DNA of 64,000 nt from Blastomyces gilchristii SLH14081 (GCF_000003855.2 NW_003101664.1:62001-126000); one strand, 5' to 3'; shown: positions 1-12,656, numbered from the stretch's first letter. Notes: generated from the sequence alone by a model not told the origin. A program made the numbers and translations.

Positions 1-257
1 CATTCTGATCTCATTATTGAAAATGATATTAAATGAGATCATGAAATCATTTCTTACTTACATAATATTATAACATAGTGCTCATTTGTTGAAAATTCAA
101 TAGAGAGTGTTATTAAATATTATTACTTTTTTAAACACAGATTATAATTAATATCATTTTAATTAAAAAAAAAAAATATAAAATATAAAAAATAATAAAA
201 AAATAAAAAACAAAACAACAAGAAAAAATCACAATAAAAAAAAAAAAAAAAAAAAAA

Positions 258-512
258 AGAGAAAGAAAAAAAGAGAAAGAAAGAGAAAGAAAAAAAGAGA
301 AAGAAAGAGAAAGAAAAAAAGAGAAAGAAAGAGAAAGAAAAAAAGAGAAAGAAAGAGAAAGAAAAAAAGAGAAAGAAAGAGAAAGAAAAAAAGAGAAAGA
401 AAGAGAAAGAAAAAAAGAGAAAGAAAGAGAAAGAAAAAAAGAGAAAGAAAGAGAAAGAAAAAAAGAGAAAGAAAGAGAAAGAAAAAAAGAGAAAGAAAGA
501 GAAAGAAAAAAA
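258..512. repeat. Purine minisatellite, 24-bp unit, about 10 copies
   Basis: A tandem array of a 24-bp G/A-only unit made of GAAA and GAGAAA blocks, flanked by A-runs. It lies in the left subterminal part of hAT copy 1. The matching place in hAT copy 3 (about 50850-50945) is a shorter, irregular pyrimidine tract, so the array expanded in copy 1 or collapsed in copy 3. The long low-complexity reading frame across it is not a gene. Confidence 0.9.
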
Positions 513-1655
513 AAATAAAAAAAAAAATAAAAAAATAAAAAAAAATTAAAAAAAAATTAAGATTGCAGAGCTGTAGTACTCTTAAAATACTCACTTCTCA
601 GAGTCTTTATAATATTTATTATTAACTGTATATCTCTCACAGTGAGAGTAACACAGTCATGATAAGTTATTATCTTAATATTATCTAATAAATAATCAGT
701 ATATATCTATATAAATATGAATAATTAGAAAATATACATTTAAAAAGTGTGATCAGAGTGAACTCTGCTATCACTTGAATAATATCAAGAATAGAATACT
801 GAAATCAATGATTTTCTTCATTGATTTCACAGACAAGATGTATGAAGATAATCTTAAGAAATATAAGATTCTCTAACTTCTGATAGAAATGAATCTTATG
901 AAGAGACTCTATTTTCATCATATCAGAGACTGAGTATTATTAAAAAGCATTACTTTAATACACATGCACTTACTACAGTGATTCATTCTCTGTACATATA
1001 ACTGAGAGTTATAGCTTTCTCATGCTACATGACTCTCTCTGAGATGCTGCTACTGATTTGCAACTTATACAGTCTCTCAGTTCAGTATATACTGTGTATA
1101 TACAGTTCTGTGTACTGAGGCTATATTGATCATTATGGCCTAGTATGATACTCACTTTTCACAGGCTATGTTTTGTTTAATTGAGAGAGAAGAAGGACAT
1201 AACTGCTATTTTATTTGAGAGAGAAATAAGTAATTGAATCTGTAGAAGATAATTTGATTTCTTCTGTATTTAAAATTTGATTAGTCTATACTCTTTAATT
1301 TAAGAGTTTCTGAGAGTGTTTTAATAGTTTTCATATCAGCTTGAAATTAGTAATTGATTAAAGAAGAGAAAAGAGAGAAGAAAGAAATAAGAATAACTTA
1401 TCTTTATAATATGAAAATAGAGAATTACTGTAATTATTTACTCTAGTAACAAAGATCTGTTTTCTGCATGTATCTCTGATACAGATTATATAATAACTGT
1501 ATATAAAGAATATCAACAGTGTATGTATTGAATGAAGATGATATTATTATATAATACTGTAGCTATTTCTGTACATTGCTGAAAGCTGTTAATACTTTCT
1601 TTAAGTCTCTTTATATTTGATAAGTCAGTAATATATTTTAATACACTCTCTCTTT

Positions 1656-1726
1656 TATTATTATTATTATTATCATCATCATTATCATTATCATTACTAT
1701 TATTATTATTATTATCATCATTATTA

Positions 1727-1764
<38 letters not shown>
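1656..1764. repeat. TTA/TCA trinucleotide microsatellite
   Basis: Runs of ATT with interspersed ATC triplets. The counterpart in hAT copy 3 is the AAT/GAT-rich tract at 42362-42490, so the microsatellite belongs to the hAT element and has changed in length. Confidence 0.9.
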
Positions 1765-1765
<1 letters not shown>

Positions 1766-1859
1766 TATTTCTGATCACCTCTTCTGTCTTCATCTCTCTT
1801 CAACACTTACTGAAATCAATTATGTTATTCTTCTTCAAATATTCTGTGATTCTGTGAAT

Positions 1860-2645
1860 CATCAAGGCGCGTGAGCACTATCACAGATTGAAGAAAGAGA
1901 AGAAGAAGATGTTTAAGTGAGAGAAGACAGATTGTAAGATATGTTATAATACCTTGAAGAGACTCTGTAAGAGAGTAGAATAATAATGATTTTAAGTAAC
2001 ACTTCTGATAGATTTAGACTGAACTAAGTATAGAAATAATATGAATGACATCATCTGTGAGAGATTGAAGAAGAAGATAGTGAAGAGTCTTATACAGTAG
2101 TAATGAAATCAGAAGAAGTTCTGAGAATGATTTAAGTTCAAGATGAAGAGAGAGAGAGAGAAGAAGAGTATTACTATAAATAAGTAATAATAGAAGAAGA
2201 TTAAGAGAGTGTTGAAGTAAGAGATAAAGAAGTTAAAACTGATAAGTTTTTTATTTATTAAGAGATAATAATTTTTGATAATACTTCTATTCTCTAATTG
2301 ATTACTAGAAGCTGACAGAGAAGAAGAGAATTAAGGCCTTGTTCAGGTCTCAAATGCACTTCATGATTCAGAATATTAAGAAGACAGCTCTACTCTCTGA
2401 GCATGTCAATCTGCTTACTACTGAGATGAAACCTGAGACAGCAGATCAGAAAATGTGAGATTTTAAGATATAGATTGACCTGGCTGAAAGAGAGTAGTGA
2501 GAATTCTTCTCTGAGAAGACAGTGAAGAGAGATTTTAAGATAGTTATCATCTCAGATAAGAAGAAGAAGAAGAAGAAGAAGAATAAGAAGTGAATTATAA
2601 AGAATAATAAGAAGAATGATAAAGAGAAGAAAGATGATAAGTAGA
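1860..2645 (+). pseudogene. Degraded accessory ORF of the hAT element, unknown function
   Basis: Broken + strand coding remnant upstream of the transposase. Pieces read as a basic segment around 1865-1925 (KAREHYHRLKKEKKKMFK), a segment around 2340-2460 containing QNIKKTALLSEHVNLLTTEM and then a short acidic stretch, and a lysine-rich end near 2560-2590. The same peptide pieces can be read on the minus strand of hAT copy 3 at about 41480-42260, so they are part of the element. Introns probably separate the pieces. I do not recognise the family. A DNA-binding or nuclear helper protein would fit the basic composition, but that is inference only. Confidence 0.45.
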
Positions 2646-3112
2646 AAAAGTTTTTTTCTTTTTATATTAGTTAGTTATAAGTTCATAATTATTAATAATT
2701 GAAATTAATTTTGAGTTTTTAAAAATTATTGTACAAGTTGTAATCAAGTCAGAAACAATATATATATATATATATATATTTAACTATTATGATTCATAAA
2801 TCACTATAATGTATAAGTATTAATATTTTTTCAATATTGATATTTACAATATTAATATATTTTTAATAATATCATCTGATAATACAATTTAGTAATACTC
2901 TCTTTCACAATATTAATATATTTCAAGAAATATGATAGAGATTAATCAAGATTGTTTATTTACTTTTATACATCAATAATATTCAATCTGAGTTAGTACT
3001 AAAATTATAACTAAGCTAAGAAATAAGATTATTTTCTCTTATATTAATTCTTCTTACACACATCAGTGATTAGTTATTAAAAATAAATTATTATCTTTCT
3101 TAAATTATTATC

Positions 3113-5460
3113 ATGTCTTCTGAATTCATTTCTTTCACTTCTTTTACTTCTATTGAAGATTTACAAACTCTTCAAGAAATCACTGTAAATCACAAAGTCT
3201 ATATTATTTATAATTTAATACAGAATGCTCTCTTTCAATTATAATAAATAATTACTTCATTCTTCACATCTGATTTCAGGTCATGAAATTTATGAAAAAC
3301 TCAATATAAATACTGAGATGAACTATAAAATAATTATCAACAGATTGTATTACAGATTACTGAAGAGTTATCTCTCTACTACAATCACTGCAACTTCATT
3401 CAGAAATATTCATTATAAACTGATTATAACTCTGAAGAAATTTTCTAACATCTGAAGTTATCAGAATGCAGACAATAAAAGAAAAATAATCAGAAAATTA
3501 CTACTGAGCTGATAAGTTACTCTATCAGATAATGATTTTTAATAATACTAACTTTCTAATTTGAAGAAAATCATGTGAAAATAACCCTGTATCAGTACTC
3601 TGATTTCACAACTCTTATCTAATAACTTCTGTGAATAATTACTTTGTATATGTATATCTCAGAATCTTTCTCTTTGATTAATTGAAAACTCTGAATTCTG
3701 AACACTTCTTCAAATGCTTAATTCAAATCTTCATATTTCACATTAATTCTGTCTTCAGTTCAATCTCAAGATATACTATAAAGTTAATATACAATATCTA
3801 GAATCAGAGTTGAAGAATCATTGAAGAGTGTCTCTCAGAGTGAATACATAAACTAGTATAAATAATCTTATATTTATAGAAGTTACATGTTATTACATTC
3901 ATGAGAACTGAACTTATTAAAAGACATTAATTAAATTTGAATCATTGATCAGTAGTTATACTGAGAATTATATAACAGAGATATTAATAACTGTGATTAA
4001 AAATGACTATTAAAATATTAGTCTCAGTCTTCTTACAATTACAACTGATAATGCTGTGAATAACTACACTATAATGAAGAGCTTAAAACAAAAATTGACT
4101 TTGTATTTCTGAAATAATAAACAAGGTCATATTTTCTGCATTGTTTATATAGTTCAACTTGTGATATAAACACTGATAAAGAATCTTAATATCAAGATAA
4201 AGAATAATAAGATGACTGATTCTTGAAATGAGAATAAGATGAAAGTGATTACTTAAGTAACTTTTATATTCACTTTGTAAAAGATAATGTTTTTTGATAA
4301 CACTTTTTAATATTGCTTTTTAATAACACTTTTTAATAACACTACTGTTAATTTTGAATAGATTGACTAATAATTTAAATATCATAGATTTGAAACATTG
4401 TTAATGTGATTTGTATTTCTTCTAAATAATAATAATGATTTCATGATATTTAATAAATAAACAAATCAGTCACATCACTGAATATAATACAGAATGTTAA
4501 AATATGATGAAGTTCAATATATGAAATGACTGTTCAGACTCTTTAATTATATCAGATAATTAATTATTGAGTGCAATACTCTGATCAGAAAAAGATTCAG
4601 ATATTAAAACTTTCTAATATGAAGTGAACTCAGTTGAAATATATGATTGATTTACTGTTTCAGTTTTATAAGATAATAAAGACAGTCTCAATCACTTGTA
4701 TATTAATACTGCAGTCAGTCTGATAAGTGTATAACAGTTTATTTACTCATCTTGAGAAGCAGTTGAATCACTTAAAAAGAAATTCAGTCTGAAATAATGC
4801 TACAGCACAGACTATTGTTACTGCAAGGAATAAACTGATATATTACTACAGTAAAATGAAACAATCTTTTGCAGAGTACTATGCTGTAGCAGCTCTACTA
4901 GATCTCTTCTATCAAGTTAATATCTACACTTCTCAAGATTGAATAGAGAAGAAATGAGACTCATATGTCAAATTAGTCTGAGACTACTACAATGTCAACT
5001 ATCAGAGATTTGAATGAGCAGATATTCAAGATATGAAGACAGTGAAATACAATTCTCTAGTAAGTAATAATCTTTGATAACACTTCATATTATATAGAAC
5101 TATAATACTAACTTTGAAACAGAACTTGCATACATTGATTACAACTGAAAATCAGGCAAAACTACATGCTTGTAAAACTGAATTTGATCACTATCTTCAA
5201 GATAATCTGATGAATTTACATGCTAAATCAATTCTAGAGTTATGAAAAATTGTTGAGAGTATATATTCAACTGTTGCACTGATAGTGCATGATATTCTGA
5301 TAATTTCATTAATAGAGATGAGAATGAAGTGAAAGTTTAACTCAAGTTGAGATATTTATTACTATTACTAGAGACAATTACAAGAAGAAATAATCAAGAA
5401 ACTCATGATTATAAAACATGGAATTATCAGACAGTTTAATACCTCTGATCACAGTATATC
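3113..5460 (+). pseudogene. hAT transposase, RIP-degraded, with recognisable introns
   Basis: The transposase cuts and pastes the element through its terminal repeats. The apparent start ATG at 3113 opens with MSSEFISFTSFTS. Following + strand frames past the stops gives a central region around 4500-5060 that reads like hAT transposases (for example KMKQSFAEYYAVAALLDLFY and ADIQDMKTVKYNSL). A C-terminal region around 5150-5440 has the hATC arrangement: EFDHYLQDN, ILEL followed by TGA where Trp is expected, then STVALIVHDILIISLIEMRMK and a KKLMIIKHGIIRQF tail. An intron is apparent at about 5059-5124: donor GTAAGT, branch ACTAAC, acceptor ACAG. Many Trp codons have become TGA. Not functional. 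Confidence 0.75.
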
Positions 5461-6892
5461 AGAGAAGTGTAGTTTTCATGAGAAAGTGAAGAATAAACTT
5501 ACACAAGAATGTATTTAGTTGTTTCATGAGTATTATTAATAATTATTATCAAATTCTGATTATATAAGCAATCACTGAATGAATTAAATGAGACTGATTT
5601 TGATCTTCAGTCTCAGTCTTATTCTGATTTTGAAAGAATGATTATCTTTCACAGTTTATTCTGGGAAATTACTCTCATTTCACTGTTCTTGAATTAAATC
5701 TGGTCATTTTTCACATCATTTCTCTCAGAAATGATTCATTTTCAGATTTTTTTGAGACTTGGTCCTGGTGGGACTCATGTCAAGAAATGTATGAAACCAG
5801 ATCAAATGAGAGCAAATGTGAAATTCATGATCCTGGTGGCCAGTCTATGCTGAGTTGAGTCTGCAGAGTTCTGCAGTTTCTTCATCTTCTCTCTGTGAGA
5901 AGGCTCTGATATGATCTCTGATCAGCACTGCTACTTGTCTGCACTGTGTTAAGCAGCTGAAGAAGAAAGAAATTTTATACATTTATCTCTTCTCTTACTT
6001 CTGTTATTTTCATTGCATCTGTAACAACAACTTCTGTCTCTCTGTAAGTATTACTCTGCAGAAAGATGTTATATCAGCTCTGATAAAAAGTCTAGATGTT
6101 CAAGCAGTACAGAGTGAGAGTCTCAGAGCTTTAAGCATTGATGAATTTTATCAAGGCTGAGAAGATCTCTCTTACTCATCTGTAAAAGAAGATAAAAGTA
6201 TGAGTCTCTGAGATGAAAAAACACCTCAGAATAACTAATCTTAAGAAGAAATCAGTCAGTGTCACTATTGAAAGCATCACAGAGATTAATTATTAATTAA
6301 AGAGAATCTTACTTCAATTAAAGTAGATAACTGAGATACTTTATAAATTAATAAGTTAATACTTCAAGTATCTCTTATACTCTTCTACAGCATGCTTTTC
6401 TATAGTATCACAGTGCTAACTTCTCAGCAGATAAAGATGTCAGTACTGAAGACTTTAACAGTAAAGAATAAGTTTGATAAGAATATGATTATTAATAAGT
6501 AGACTCTGAAGTTCTCTCTTTTTACTTTTTCAGCAGGCTGTGACCTTATTAAAATAGCAGCAGTCTATGAGTTAATAATATTAATTTTTATTGATTTCAA
6601 ATATTTCTTTCTTTTCTTATTAACTGCTTCAGGAATTTTACACTTGTATAGTCTCATTAAACTTCTAAAAAATTCTTTGAGAGAAAATAGAAGAAGAGTG
6701 CTACAGAGCTTATAAGATATTAGCTTATTACTGTGAGATTATCTCTAAAAAATTCTTTAAGAAAAATAAGAAGTCTTAAGTAACATTTCTTACTTAATAT
6801 CTCTGATATGTAACAGAACAGTCTCTACTAGTTATCTTATAGCTTATAATCTCTTTCTCAGTATTTTTCAAATACTTAAACAGTTCTTATAA

Positions 6893-7263
6893 GCCCCAGT
6901 GGCCGAATGGTTAATGCGGCCACCCGGTAGCGCCTTGGCATGGGAAACCAAGGCGTGTGGGTTTGAAACCCGCAGGGGATACATTAAATCCGGAACTCAA
7001 GCACCTCAGGTTTCTAATAAATACAGAGGTGTACAAATCGCTTCAATAAAATCGCTCTATGTTCCTGGGCTGGGAAGTTATTATCGCATGTATCTAATTG
7101 TCACTCCTTTGTATTTCCTATGTTCTTGTTATCTTGGCATGGTCTCAACACCTGTATTTCCTCCTGTATAATCAACACTTGGCCTGTATTTAACATCACG
7201 CAAGGACTCATCATAAGCTCCGCTTGCATATGAGTATAATGGAAGAATAATAATAATAATAAT
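6893..7263 (+). mobile_element. SINE copy 1, tRNA-derived head, (AAT)n tail
   Basis: It starts GCCCCAGTGGCCGAATGG, with a Pol III A box around 6900-6918 and a B-box-like GGTTTGAAACC at 6960-6970. An inverted repeat (CCTTGG..CCAAGG) between the boxes recalls the long variable arm of Ser/Leu-type tRNAs. A ~280-bp unrelated body follows, and the element ends in AATAAT repeats. A 14-bp target duplication AACAGTTCTTATAA flanks it at 6879-6892 and 7264-7277. Gypsy 2 has the empty site near 31547-31560. It is much GC-richer than its host. The short protein frame over the tRNA head is not a gene. Confidence 0.93.
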
Positions 7264-7337
7264 AACAGTTCTTATAAATTCTCTGACAATAAATAATCTT
7301 TTCATTTAATAAGATATTGAAGCTTATTATAGTGTGT

Positions 7338-10300
7338 TCACTTATTCAATATTTTCTTTATAAGATATTCAGTATCACTCTCAATCTCAATATTATTTAA
7401 CTGAGACAGCTTCACTCTGAGACATTGCTTATAGAGCTTTAAATAGAAAATGTGAAAAACAGAATGAATTAATTTCAATTCTGTAAGTAATTTTAACTCA
7501 TATATCTGCTTACTCATCACTCTTGTTACTGAGAAAGATTCTAGTTATCACTCACTAAGCTTCTTACACAGTCTCATTGTCTTAATATTCTTTGCTGAAA
7601 GTAGTACTTGATTCTCTATCAAGAACTTCATTAAAAGATGTTTTTACTTATAGTATTTTATCTATTACTTCTAAACATAGTAGATGCTTTTTATCATCTT
7701 CTTATAAATTTTATTTAAAAGTTTCAATCTTGTTTTTACTTCTGATACTGAGAGATACTTTATTCTCTGTATCTGTCTGATATTCTGACTATCTATTTCT
7801 CTCTTTGAAATATTATCTGTAATGTCACTGAGTAATGAAGAATTATATTCATAATAAGTATAGAAAAGAGATATCTTTAAGATTACATTCTTTATATTAT
7901 TATATACAAATTCAGCAGTTAGAAGATGTTTGAGTCAATTATTCTGATAATATAAATAGAACACTCAAAGATACTGTTCTAGTGTCTGATTCTGATATTT
8001 AGTCTGATCATCTGTCTGCAGATGAAATACAGTACTGAGAAAATATCTTATTATAAGATAATAGTAAAAAGCTGATCAGTATTTACTGATAAAGAGGAAT
8101 TCTCAATCTGTTATCAATAATTTCAGAGTATTGTGATTACAAATGATAATATCTAAAAATAAATCAGTTAATTCAGAGACTTTAATCTTTTTATAAGTAG
8201 AGATATATCTGATCATCTTTATAAAGCAGTTAATAATAATTAAAATTGAGTCATATTCTTTAACTCTTGTTGACTTTGACAGATTAACTATGAAATTCAT
8301 TAATAGATTCTGCTATAAACTCTTTGAAACAGACAGTGATGTTAACTTGCTGTATTACTTATACTATGAAATCTTTATTCTTTAATAGATATTATAAGTC
8401 TTAATATACTCTTTGATATCTGTCTGAAGCTTGTCTTAAATATATTTATATTTTAGAAGCTTCTTAGTCTTCTCTAACCTGAAGTGCTCTGTATAAGAAT
8501 TATTATAATGAATTCTTAATAACTTCTGACACACTGTTCTGCTATAAGAAATGAAGACTGAACTATTCAGTAGTAGAAGTTCATATTCTTCTAGTTATCA
8601 GTAACTTAATTTCTTAGCAGCACTGTCTCACTCAGAGCCTGTCTCTTTTAAGTTTAAATCAGATTCTTTCTTCTTCAACTTCTGAATTCAAGCTACAGTA
8701 GAGATATTCTTCTTCTATAACTTATTAATAAATTTTAAAAGTAGTCAGATTGAAAGATTGTAGATTATTTCATTCTTTATTAATTCAATAATTGTAAGAT
8801 ATGATATAAGAAGCTCATGATCTTCAGTGTCAGTCTTCTGCAGAGATTCAGGTTTTCTTTCATCTTCTATACTGAGTCATGCAGCTGTCTTATCAGTGCT
8901 GTTTCTAAGCTTTAGAGAATCTTAATTCTCTGCAGTCAGCTTCTTCTGCAGTGATGACAGAGATTCTTTTATAGAATTCTTCTTTACATTAATAATATTA
9001 TAATCAGACTGTTTAGACAGTGTATCAGCAGAGTTAAGCTGATCTGAACAGTATCAGATATAGAAATTATACTCTGAAAGCAGCTCTGCTCACCTGGCTT
9101 GATATTCTATCAAGCTCTTTATTATTAAGAAGTAATGCAGATTTACATAATCAGTGAGAACTTACACTGAGTATTTACTACACTGAAGAGAATGTCACTA
9201 GATCTTAAAGAATTCAATAATTACTAACATCTTCTAATTATGAGTATTATACCTTCTCTGTATGAGTGATAACTTCTTGAAGAAAAAGATCACTGATCTT
9301 CATTTACAGTGTCTTATAGACTTTATAAAAAAGTCTTCTCTTACAGATAATTCATTATCTGTTTTCTCAGAGATAATTATTCTCTAATTCTTTCAACATT
9401 GAAAGATCTTCAATATCAACTATGAAAAGATTTCACAGATCTCATTCTCAGATATATCAGTCTCACACTGACTGAGTAAGTCAGAGTTAAAGTGATTCAG
9501 TATTATAATATCTATGAAAGCTTGTTTTAATTTCACAAATGCCTGTGTGATGTCTTGAATAAGAGTAAACAGTCTCATTTTTCTGTCTTTCACACTTCTC
9601 TTTAATAGATCTGTAAGAAGAGTAGTAATCTGTGAATATGCATAGATGAATCATCTGTAGAAATTCACAAATTCTAGAAACATCTGCATCTTGCAGTACA
9701 TTTACAGCACTGATCAGTTCTCAATGACAGAGACTCAGCTTCTGTTCATTGAAATGTTATTCATCTCAATAATATAATCTAAGAAATCAATCTTCTGTAT
9801 GTAGAATGAGTATTTTTCAGTGTTTATATAGAGTTGATACTGTCTCAAGTGACTTAATACTTCTCAAACATGAGTATCATGTTCTTTCTCTGATTTCAAG
9901 AAGATTAAAATGTCATTCAGATATACTATACAGAAGACATTGACAAGGCCTTGCAGTATCTTATTTATATAGATCTGAAAGATGACTGAAGTATTACAAA
10001 GATCAAAAGATAAAACAAGATATTCAAAATTACTGTACTTAGTATAAAAAGCTGTTTTTCAAACATTATCTTTATTAACTCTGATTCTATGATAGATATT
10101 CTGTATATCAATCTTTGAGAATATCTTTGCTTCAGATAATTAATTGATCATCTTATTAATTAACAGTAATAAATAGTGATTCTTAACTATCATCTTATTG
10201 AGACCTCTGTAGTCTATGTATAGATATAGTCTACTATTCTTCTTAAGTATAAAGAGTATAGATGCCTCTGCTGAACTCTTTGATAAATATATTCAGTTCT

Positions 10301-10960
10301 TTGATTACACTTTCTCAAGATATTTGCACAGAATATTCAATTTCTTTACAGATAAGTTATAAAGAGGTCTGTATAGTATCATTACACTGTCTTCAAGACA
10401 AATCTTATATCATATCTTAGTGTCAGAAAACTTCACTGCTTCTCTTTCTGAAAAGACATTCTTAAAATCTGTAAAGAGATATTATATACATTCATCTTCA
10501 ATGACAGATACTGCTGTTAATCTTACAGTAAGAGTGATAACTTCTTCATCTATTCTCAAGCTCAATCATCTGCTATACAGTATATCAACTCAATCTTTTT
10601 CTCAAGATTCTTCTGATGAAACTCTTCAGATTTCTCTATCACTGTCTTTTTATTAGTGAGATGATATCACTACATCTAAGTGACTCAGTTAATGAGAGAA
10701 TTGTTTTCTCTTAATTATAGAAGATCTAGAATAATGTTCTTATCTATGATATTAACTGCATGAAGAAGTAGACTGCTCTTCTTAAAGATTTCTTCTAAGT
10801 CTGTGATCACACACTTCACTTAAATTATGTTAAAATAATGATATTTTGTTTCATCAGTAAATTTCACATGATCTGACAGATCTATCTTCTTTCAACTCTT
10901 TATCAAAGAAAAGAAATAGAATATGAAGTTGATATTCATCTCAGAGTCAAGTAGGCATCT
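7338..10960 (-). pseudogene. Gypsy A pol remnant (RT, RNase H, integrase, C-terminal module)
   Basis: Broken minus-strand coding region. The RT catalytic box reads YLNDILIF around 9923-9900, where the first Asp of YLDD is now Asn, as expected from a C-to-T change on the other strand. The integrase core is visible at 8300-8103 (MNFIVNLSKSTRVKEYDSIL, then LLITD). The end of the integrase/chromo-type module is at 7520-7338 (YELKLLTELKLIHSVFHIFY, then DTEYLIKKIL). The family order PR-RT-RH-IN is that of Ty3/Gypsy. The protease was not located with confidence. Many in-frame stops, so it is inactive. Confidence 0.8.
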
Positions 10961-10999
10961 CACTGATATCTTCTTATTCAGAATATACATTGTGATTGT

Positions 11000-11990
11000 A
11001 ATATAAACTCAGAGATATGAGAATTATTAATTCTTTATTTCTTTCTCTTCTTTATCTTCTACAGATATGTTTGTCAGAAGAGAAGTTAACTTTGAGAAGA
11101 TATCTTCTTAATTTCTTTTTTTCTTCAGCTTCTTGCAATCACTGATATAGTAATTATCAGCTTCACAGATGAAATAGAGATCTTTATCAAATCTTTTTTA
11201 ACATTTCTTTGCAGTGAGTGAAGAATCAGAATACTTGAAATTCTTCTTTACTTTCTTTATACTGAAGCTATCACAGTGTTATTTAGATTCTGTTATTAAT
11301 TACTTAGAAGAGATCTTATTAGCCTTTTTCTCAGAGAATTGATTATTCAAATAGATCTGAGAAGTCAGATTAATAAGCTCAGTGTAATTAATTGATGAAC
11401 TCTAATACTGTGATATTATTATTCATATCTTATGAGTCAGCTTTGTAAGATAAAGCTGTATTTTTAATTGATTCAAATCATCAGTCAATTTCTCTCAATA
11501 TTCTTCAAATCTTGTATTGAAATTGAAAGAATTCTCATTATTTTATTAATATAATAAGCTGAATCACTGTACTGCTGTGAAGCTGCAGTTACAGTAATCT
11601 TTAATTTAGTTCAGTAGAAAGTTCTTGAATTCTTTTTAAGTCATGATAGTATTGATACACTCAAGCTCTCTCTTCTTAATAACTTAAGTAGTTACAGAGA
11701 TATCTTTAAGAAGGTTGACAGTGTATATTACTTATATCTTATGAGTATTATACTGACTCAGATTAAGATGAAATTTCTGTTCAAGAGTATAGATAAAGCT
11801 GTGAAATTCAGATAAGATATTTCTCTTATATTTCAGAGAATCTCTGATCTTAATCTCTCTATCTTCATAATAGATGTAGGTGTGTAGAGACTGTGATAGT
11901 AGTAGAGCAATTAAAGAGCTCATGTCAAAATGTACAGCAGGTTCAGAAATCTCAGATTTCTGCTGAGATAGAGATGTATACACTCTAGAG
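11000..11990 (-). pseudogene. Gypsy A gag remnant
   Basis: The minus-strand segment 11983-11732 stays open and reads MYTSLSQQKSEISEPAVHFD onwards. It matches the + strand of Gypsy 2 around 26410-26660. A nucleocapsid zinc-knuckle remnant lies around 11200-11130 (DLYFICEADNYYISDCKK); the Gypsy 2 copy keeps the pair CFNC at the same place (about 27220). Stops and substitutions break the frame elsewhere. Confidence 0.65.
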
Positions 11991-12112
11991 AATAGTATAG
12001 TATTTCTTTCAGAGAGTGAAGTCAGATTGATCTCAGTATAAGTATATAAGATTATATCAGTCTGTTAAAGCTTAACTAATTCAAACTTATAATCAGATTA
12101 AGTAATTTAAAT

Positions 12113-12656
12113 TATAATATAATAAAACTGAAGTGATGACTAGTTAGCAGTATTATATAGAAATAGTTGTTTAAGAAGCTGTATAAGTGAGCTTGACTAT
12201 CTTGCTTAAATAGTGAGCTCATAGACTACAGAGTTATTATGAGAATATTACAGATATGATACTTAGCATACTAAGAAGATTGTATAAGATACATAGTAAC
12301 TCTTGTATATATTTCAGTAGAAGAAAAATGAATCACTGACTTCTTTGATAAAGAGTCAGCATCTAGCTATTCTATATAGATAATAAGTGAATACTCTTCT
12401 CTCATTTCATAAGTGAGAATAGCTGAAGTGATACCTCAGCAGCATTTCATTATCAAGAAAAAGTAATCTGCTAACCTTATATAGAAGTGAGGTTCTTATA
12501 TTCATTAATCAGATCTTTCTATGATATATCTGAATGATATCATAGAGTGGTTGAAAACCAGTTCGGACGGCCTGTGAGATGAATGGAATCATCCGCATGA
12601 AAGCGATGAGCCGTGTGAAACCGCAGCGGGGCCTTGGCGCGGCCAGAGGCGTGACA
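12113..12656 (-). repeat. 5' LTR of Gypsy A (544 bp)
   Basis: Reverse complement of the Gypsy 2 LTRs (25751-26283 and 33837-34352). On the element strand it begins TGTCACGC at 12656 and ends near TATTATA at 12113. The first ~110 bases (12545-12656) kept CpG-rich sequence, whereas the rest is strongly AT-enriched. Confidence 0.85.

Larger units (their letters stand above)
1..5847 (+). mobile_element. hAT-type DNA transposon, copy 1 (left end outside window), RIP-degraded
   Basis: The right end is the terminal motif GGCCAGTCTA at 5838-5847. The flanking Gypsy A sequence resumes at 5848, so the 8-bp duplicate should be TGCTGAGT. The body is the reverse complement of the hAT copy at 37771-51387: bases 1-130 match the complement of about 51060-51190, and the two stay collinear through transposase to the right end. 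About 200 bp of the left end lie before the window. The superfamily call rests on the 8-bp target duplications of sister copies and on a recognisable hAT transposase with a C-terminal dimerisation region on the + strand. It is inserted in the 3' part of Gypsy A: the flank after 5847 continues the reverse complement of Gypsy 2 near 32960. All reading frames carry stops, so the copy is dead. Confidence 0.85.
5848..12656 (-). mobile_element. Ty3/Gypsy LTR retrotransposon 'Gypsy A', 5' LTR at right, 3' end outside window
   Basis: Same family as Gypsy 2 (25751-34352) but in the opposite orientation. On the minus strand the order is 5' LTR (12656-12113), gag with a zinc-knuckle remnant, RT, RNase H, integrase and a chromodomain-like C-terminus, then about 1.5 kb of post-pol sequence up to 5848 where hAT copy 1 interrupts it. 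The 3' LTR must lie left of the window, beyond hAT copy 1. The base flanking the 5' LTR starts a possible 5-bp duplicate, ATTAT (12657-12661), which cannot be confirmed here. It carries SINE copy 1. Confidence 0.85.

Noticed and set aside
229..594. 121-residue frame of Phe/Leu/Ser repeats on the minus strand
   Set aside because: It is the translation of the 24-bp purine minisatellite; low complexity and not conserved in the sister hAT copy.
6893..6985. Functional tRNA gene
   Set aside because: A and B boxes and arm-like repeats are present, but the acceptor ends do not pair properly and each copy is part of a ~371-bp retroposon with target duplicates.
6899..7171. Repeated ~65-90-residue frame starting MAEWLMRPPGSALAW in four places as a small gene family
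   Set aside because: It is the tRNA-like head and body of the SINE in each case, with target duplicates around it; the frame comes from the RNA-derived sequence.
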